Positions 60,219-64,000 of a stretch of 64,000 nucleotides of DNA are shown here, piece by piece. Below the pieces are notes generated by a model. That model had not been told where the DNA came from. It searched no databases and saw only the letters and a list, made by a program, of their open reading frames with translations. Every line of letters starts with the position of its first letter. The first letter of the stretch is position 1. The stretch is from Clostridiales bacterium. GTDB lineage: Bacteria; Bacillota; Clostridia; Oscillospirales; CAG-272. Location: contig JAAZIU010000004.1 in the NCBI GenBank assembly GCA_012800735.1, forward strand, positions 35,277-99,276, in the 5' to 3' direction. Both the position numbers and the translations under genes were made by a program.

Positions 60219-63200
60219 ATGCCAAAGAATCCAGAAATTAAAAAAGTAATGGTTATCGGTTCCGGTCCTATTGTTATCGGACAAGCCGCAGAATTTGACT
60301 ATTCCGGAACCCAAGCCTGCCGTTCGCTAAAGGAAGAGGGTATAGAGGTCTGCCTTGTCAACTCTAATCCGGCAACAATAATGACGGACAGAGAGATAGC
60401 CGATCAGATATATATTGAGCCTCTTAACATAAAAACCCTCGAAAAGATAATTTTAAAAGAAAAGCCTGACAGTTTACTCCCGACTTTAGGCGGACAGGCA
60501 GGACTGAATTTAGGCATCGAACTTGCCGAATCCGGTTTCCTTGCCGCTCATAAAGTACGTCTTTTGGGAACAACTGCTCAGACAATAAAAAAATCAGAAG
60601 ATCGCCTGGCTTTCAAAGAAGCAATGGAAAAGATAGGCGAGCCTTGCGCGCCGTCGTGTGTAGTTGAAAATATCAACGACGGAATTGCATTCGCCGATAC
60701 AATAGGTTATCCGGTGGTACTGCGTCCGGCTTACACATTAGGAGGTACCGGCGGAGGCATAGCGCACGACATCGATGAGTTAAAAGATATTCTCGAAACC
60801 GGACTCAGACTTTCAAGAGTTGGTCAGGTACTTGTTGAACGCTGTATTTCAGGATGGAAAGAAATTGAATACGAGGTTATTCGTGACGCTTCCGGTAATT
60901 GCATAACCGTTTGTAATATGGAAAATATCGACCCCGTCGGTATTCACACAGGCGACAGCGTTGTTGTAGCGCCTTCTCAAACTCTTTCCGATAAAGAACA
61001 TAAAATGCTCCGCGCCGCTGCTTTCAATATAATTAACGAGCTTCAGATTACGGGCGGCTGCAATGTTCAGTTTGCGCTGCATCCGACAAGCTTTGAATAT
61101 TATGTAATAGAGGTAAACCCGCGCGTTTCCCGCTCATCAGCGCTCGCATCCAAAGCAACCGGATATCCCATAGCAAAAGTTACCGCAAAGATAGCCATTG
61201 GGTTTCGTCTTGACGAAATTATTAATGCGGTAACCGGCAAAACATTTGCCAGTTTTGAACCGTCGATCGATTATGTCGCTCTGAAATTCCCGAAATGGCC
61301 TTTTGATAAATTTGTTTATGCTAAGCGCGAGCTTGGAACTCAAATGAAAGCGACCGGCGAAGTAATGGCAATAGCCGATTCATTTGAAATGGCTTTAATG
61401 AAGGCTATTAGAGGCGTTGAAATATCTGTTGACACTTTGAACTTGCCGAAGTTAGCTAAAAAGAACGATGAAGAGCTTCGTTTAATCTGCAAAAACGCGA
61501 CGGATGAAAGACTGTTTGCAGCCTTTGAGCTTATAAAAAGAGGTGTATCAATAGATAAGCTGCACCGGCTGACAATGATTGATAAATGGTTCCTCTTTAA
61601 GCTTAAGAACCTTGCCGAATACGAGAAATCCATAACAAATTCTGAGTTAACAAGTGAAAAATATATAAAAGGGAAACGCCTCGGTTATACCGACTCTGCG
61701 ATTGAAAGAATATCCGGTTGTCGCGTTCCTTTAACTTTGCTGCCCGACTATCGTATGGTAGATACCTGTGCGGCTGAATATGAAGCGCAGACACCTTACT
61801 TCTATGGCAGCTTTAACGAACCGGCCAACGGCGGAATAAATGAAGCGCTCTCCTTTATAAATCGCTCGGATAAAAAGCGCGTTGTTGTTTTAGGCTCAGG
61901 TCCTATCCGCATAGGACAGGGTATTGAATTTGATTACGCGTCTGTTCACTGCGTATGGTCGCTCAAGCAGCTTGGTTATGAAGTTGTTATTATAAATAAC
62001 AACCCCGAAACGGTATCCACCGACTTCGATACCTCCGATCGGCTCTACTTTGAACCGTTATGCCCGGAAGATGTTATGAACATCATCAACATCGAAAAAC
62101 CTGTCGGTGTCGTGGTTGCCTTCGGTGGTCAGACTGCTATCAAACTTACAAAAACTCTTGCCCGAAATAATGTTCGTATTCTCGGTTCCTCCGCTAATTC
62201 GATAGATATGGCGGAAGACAGAGAACGCTTCGACGAGCTGCTTTCACGCCTTGATATCGCTCGCGCAGAAGGTGCTACCGTTATGACATTAGAAGAAGCG
62301 TTGACAGCGGCGAATAAAATTACTTATCCCGTACTCATCCGTCCCTCATATGTTTTAGGCGGTCAGAATATGATAATTGCGTATTCCGATGAAGATGTAA
62401 CGGAATACATGAATATAATTCTGTCACAAAAAATCGACAATCCGGTACTGATTGATAAATATATCAGCGGTATCGAGATTGAGGTTGACGCAATTTACGA
62501 CGGCAAGAACATACTTATACCCGGTATCATGGAACATATCGAGCGTACCGGAATACACAGTGGAGATTCAATAGCCGTATATCCTGCTCCGCATGTAAAT
62601 GACGAAATCGCCGATATGGTTATGAAAGTAACCGAGAAACTCTGCCATGGACTTAATGCGATTGGCCTTGTCAATCTTCAGTATATAATAAAAGACGAAA
62701 AGCTTTACGTTATAGAGGTAAATCCACGCGCGTCGAGGACAGTTCCTTACATCTCAAAGGTAACCGGAGTGCCTATGATAGACCTCGCTGTCAGAGCTTC
62801 CTTCGGTGAAAAACTGGAAGATATGGGCTACGGCACCGGAATTTACAAGATATCGCCATATGTTTGCTGCAAGGTTCCGGTATTCAGCTTTGAAAAACTG
62901 ACTAATGTTGATACCGCACTCGGACCTGAGATGAAATCAACAGGAGAGGTTCTCGGCATCGGTAAGAACCTTCAGGAGGCTTTATTCAAAGGTCTTATTG
63001 CCTCCGGCTCAAAAATGAAAAAAAGCGGCGGAGTCTTCCTGTCGGTAAGAGATCAGGATAAGAAGGAAATAGGCGAAATTGCCGAGAAATTCTATAATTT
63101 AGGTTTTAAACTCTATGCGACAGCCGGAACGGCAGAGCTTATTAATCGCAAAGGAATGGATGTCGAAGTGGTCGGCAAAATCCACGAAAGCGATGTCACA

Positions 63201-64000
63201 CCGGGTTATCATACAGTCATTAATCTTCTTGATAACGGGTCAATAAGCTATGTAATATCTACATCCACCAAAGGCCGAGATCCGGCGCGCGACTCGGTAA
63301 GAATCCGCCGCAAAGCGACTCAACTTGAGATTCCCTGTCTTACTTCCCCCGATACAGCCAATGCAATCGCAGACTCTCTGATGAGCCGTTTCTCTGCGAC
63401 CAATACCGAAATCGTTGACCTTAATTCGATGCGGTCGAAAAAGCAGAAACTGAAATTTACAAAGATGCATGGCTGCGGCAACGACTATATCTATTTCAAC
63501 TGCTTTGAGCAGGATGTAGTAAGCCCCGAGTCTTTAAGTGTTTATTTATCTGACAGACATTTCGGGATAGGCGGCGACGGAGTAGTTCTCATATGCCCAT
63601 CAGATGTTGCAGATGCTAAGATGAGAATGTTTAACTTAGATGGCAGTGAAGGCAAAATGTGCGGCAATGCCATACGATGTGTAGGCAAATACCTTTACGA
63701 CAACAAAATGTCAGACAAAAAGACTCTGAAAATCGAAACCCTTAGCGGAATAAAAACACTAAACCTTTATACAGAAAACGATAAGGTAAGCTCGGTACGG
63801 GTTGATATGGGCAATGCAGAGCTTGACCCTAAAAAAATACCGGTTGCATTAGACGGTGATAAAATTGTCAACCAACCTGTAAAAATATCGGATAAAGAAT
63901 ATAATATAACCTGCGTATCAATGGGAAATCCGCATTGCGTCGTATTCATGGATAATCTGGACGGGCTTGATATAGAAAAGATCGGTCCCACATTCGAATA
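60219..64000 (+). CDS. carB-dapF: carbamoyl-phosphate synthase large subunit fused to diaminopimelate epimerase (partial at window end)
   Basis: One open frame without a stop begins at ATG 60219 (CGGAGG upstream) and leaves the window after 1260 codons. Residues 1-1070 are a complete CarB: two ATP-grasp halves (RPAYTLGGTGGG, NPRVSRSSALASKATG; RPSYVLGGQNM, NPRASRTVPYISKVTG) and the C-terminal allosteric domain ending IADSLMSRF. After the short linker SMRSKKQK, a DapF domain starts near residue 1076 (KFTKMHGCGNDYIYF). It carries FGIGGDGVVLI and the first catalytic Cys at 1148 in KMCGNAIRCVG. About 90 residues of DapF, including the second Cys, lie beyond the edge. There is no ribosome binding site before the DapF part, so one fused protein is expected, making carbamoyl phosphate and meso-diaminopimelate. 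Confidence 0.92.
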   Translation, partial: MPKNPEIKKVMVIGSGPIVIGQAAEFDYSGTQACRSLKEEGIEVCLVNSNPATIMTDREIADQIYIEPLNIKTLEKIILKEKPDSLLPTLGGQAGLNLGIELAESGFLAAHKVRLLGTTAQTIKKSEDRLAFKEAMEKIGEPCAPSCVVENINDGIAFADTIGYPVVLRPAYTLGGTGGGIAHDIDELKDILETGLRLSRVGQVLVERCISGWKEIEYEVIRDASGNCITVCNMENIDPVGIHTGDSVVVAPSQTLSDKEHKMLRAAAFNIINELQITGGCNVQFALHPTSFEYYVIEVNPRVSRSSALASKATGYPIAKVTAKIAIGFRLDEIINAVTGKTFASFEPSIDYVALKFPKWPFDKFVYAKRELGTQMKATGEVMAIADSFEMALMKAIRGVEISVDTLNLPKLAKKNDEELRLICKNATDERLFAAFELIKRGVSIDKLHRLTMIDKWFLFKLKNLAEYEKSITNSELTSEKYIKGKRLGYTDSAIERISGCRVPLTLLPDYRMVDTCAAEYEAQTPYFYGSFNEPANGGINEALSFINRSDKKRVVVLGSGPIRIGQGIEFDYASVHCVWSLKQLGYEVVIINNNPETVSTDFDTSDRLYFEPLCPEDVMNIINIEKPVGVVVAFGGQTAIKLTKTLARNNVRILGSSANSIDMAEDRERFDELLSRLDIARAEGATVMTLEEALTAANKITYPVLIRPSYVLGGQNMIIAYSDEDVTEYMNIILSQKIDNPVLIDKYISGIEIEVDAIYDGKNILIPGIMEHIERTGIHSGDSIAVYPAPHVNDEIADMVMKVTEKLCHGLNAIGLVNLQYIIKDEKLYVIEVNPRASRTVPYISKVTGVPMIDLAVRASFGEKLEDMGYGTGIYKISPYVCCKVPVFSFEKLTNVDTALGPEMKSTGEVLGIGKNLQEALFKGLIASGSKMKKSGGVFLSVRDQDKKEIGEIAEKFYNLGFKLYATAGTAELINRKGMDVEVVGKIHESDVTPGYHTVINLLDNGSISYVISTSTKGRDPARDSVRIRRKATQLEIPCLTSPDTANAIADSLMSRFSATNTEIVDLNSMRSKKQKLKFTKMHGCGNDYIYFNCFEQDVVSPESLSVYLSDRHFGIGGDGVVLICPSDVADAKMRMFNLDGSEGKMCGNAIRCVGKYLYDNKMSDKKTLKIETLSGIKTLNLYTENDKVSSVRVDMGNAELDPKKIPVALDGDKIVNQPVKISDKEYNITCVSMGNPHCVVFMDNLDGLDIEKIGPTFE

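Noticed and set aside
63429-63470. Separate dapF gene starting at an internal ATG (63429 or 63465)
   Set aside because: There is no stop codon before either ATG and no ribosome binding site upstream, whereas neighbouring genes in this organism carry strong GGAGG sites. The fused reading is the simpler one.

Overview
The window reads as one chromosomal segment of an anaerobic, Gram-positive Clostridia-type bacterium, probably an uncultured gut or rumen member of the Eubacteriales/Oscillospirales. Supporting signs are strong GGAGG-type ribosome binding sites, consensus TTGACA-17-TATAAT promoters, a six-gene Rnf complex in the order C-D-G-E-A-B, type III glutamine synthetase, a DUF5685/J-domain gene pair, lipoproteins with Gram-positive lipoboxes, and a DapF domain that implies meso-diaminopimelate peptidoglycan. 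I see no phage, transposon, CRISPR array or rRNA.

Layout. 1-9 kb: uronate catabolism (uxaB-uxaA), facing an alpha-galactosidase/UroD-like operon and a solute-binding lipoprotein/SRAP/HAD operon. 9-16 kb: an unknown membrane protein, DUF5685 plus a J-domain protein with a cysteine-rich tail, a 2-hydroxyacid dehydrogenase, azlCD, a beta-propeller glycosidase-like protein and an aldo/keto reductase. 16-31 kb: a structured RNA leader before a CNNM/CorC transporter, an EEP-family hydrolase, a second solute-binding lipoprotein, a HerA-like ATPase, metallo-hydrolases, an esterase, a GH20 enzyme, an XRE regulator and a 5'-nucleotidase-type phosphoesterase. 31-37 kb: initiator-Met and Leu tRNAs, then rnfCDGEAB. 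37-44 kb: a BmpA/NupOPQ-type nucleoside ABC transporter with purC and a phosphopantetheinyl transferase. 44-48 kb: a C26 glutamine amidotransferase, a TIM-barrel isomerase, unknown genes, tRNA-Glu/Met/Gln and DUF1080. 48-56 kb: an attenuator-controlled operon (aminotransferase, trpS, a WecA/TagO-like enzyme, a membrane-anchored protein), a CBM9-like protein, S-adenosylhomocysteinase, a histidine phosphatase and a CDF exporter. 56-64 kb: glnN diverging from carA and a carB-dapF gene.

The most unusual locus is at the right end. The carbamoyl-phosphate synthase large subunit runs without a stop, in frame, into a diaminopimelate epimerase domain (CarB-DapF fusion), and the gene continues past the window edge. 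The CarA partner immediately upstream has lost two of the three catalytic triad residues of its glutaminase domain (Cys to Ser287, His to Gln372), as if the enzyme now uses free ammonia. The glutamine synthetase gene beside it is transcribed divergently. Further points of interest are a T-box-like attenuator before the aminotransferase-trpS operon, a run of four stem-loops ending in a terminator before the CorC-type gene, an initiator tRNA with an extra base in its T stem, and charged extensions on several Rnf subunits.

Many of the carbohydrate-active proteins (GH36, GH20, two beta-propellers, DUF1080, CBM9-like, esterase) lack a visible signal peptide and have no sugar permease beside them. 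They therefore look like intracellular handlers of imported oligosaccharides whose transporters lie elsewhere.
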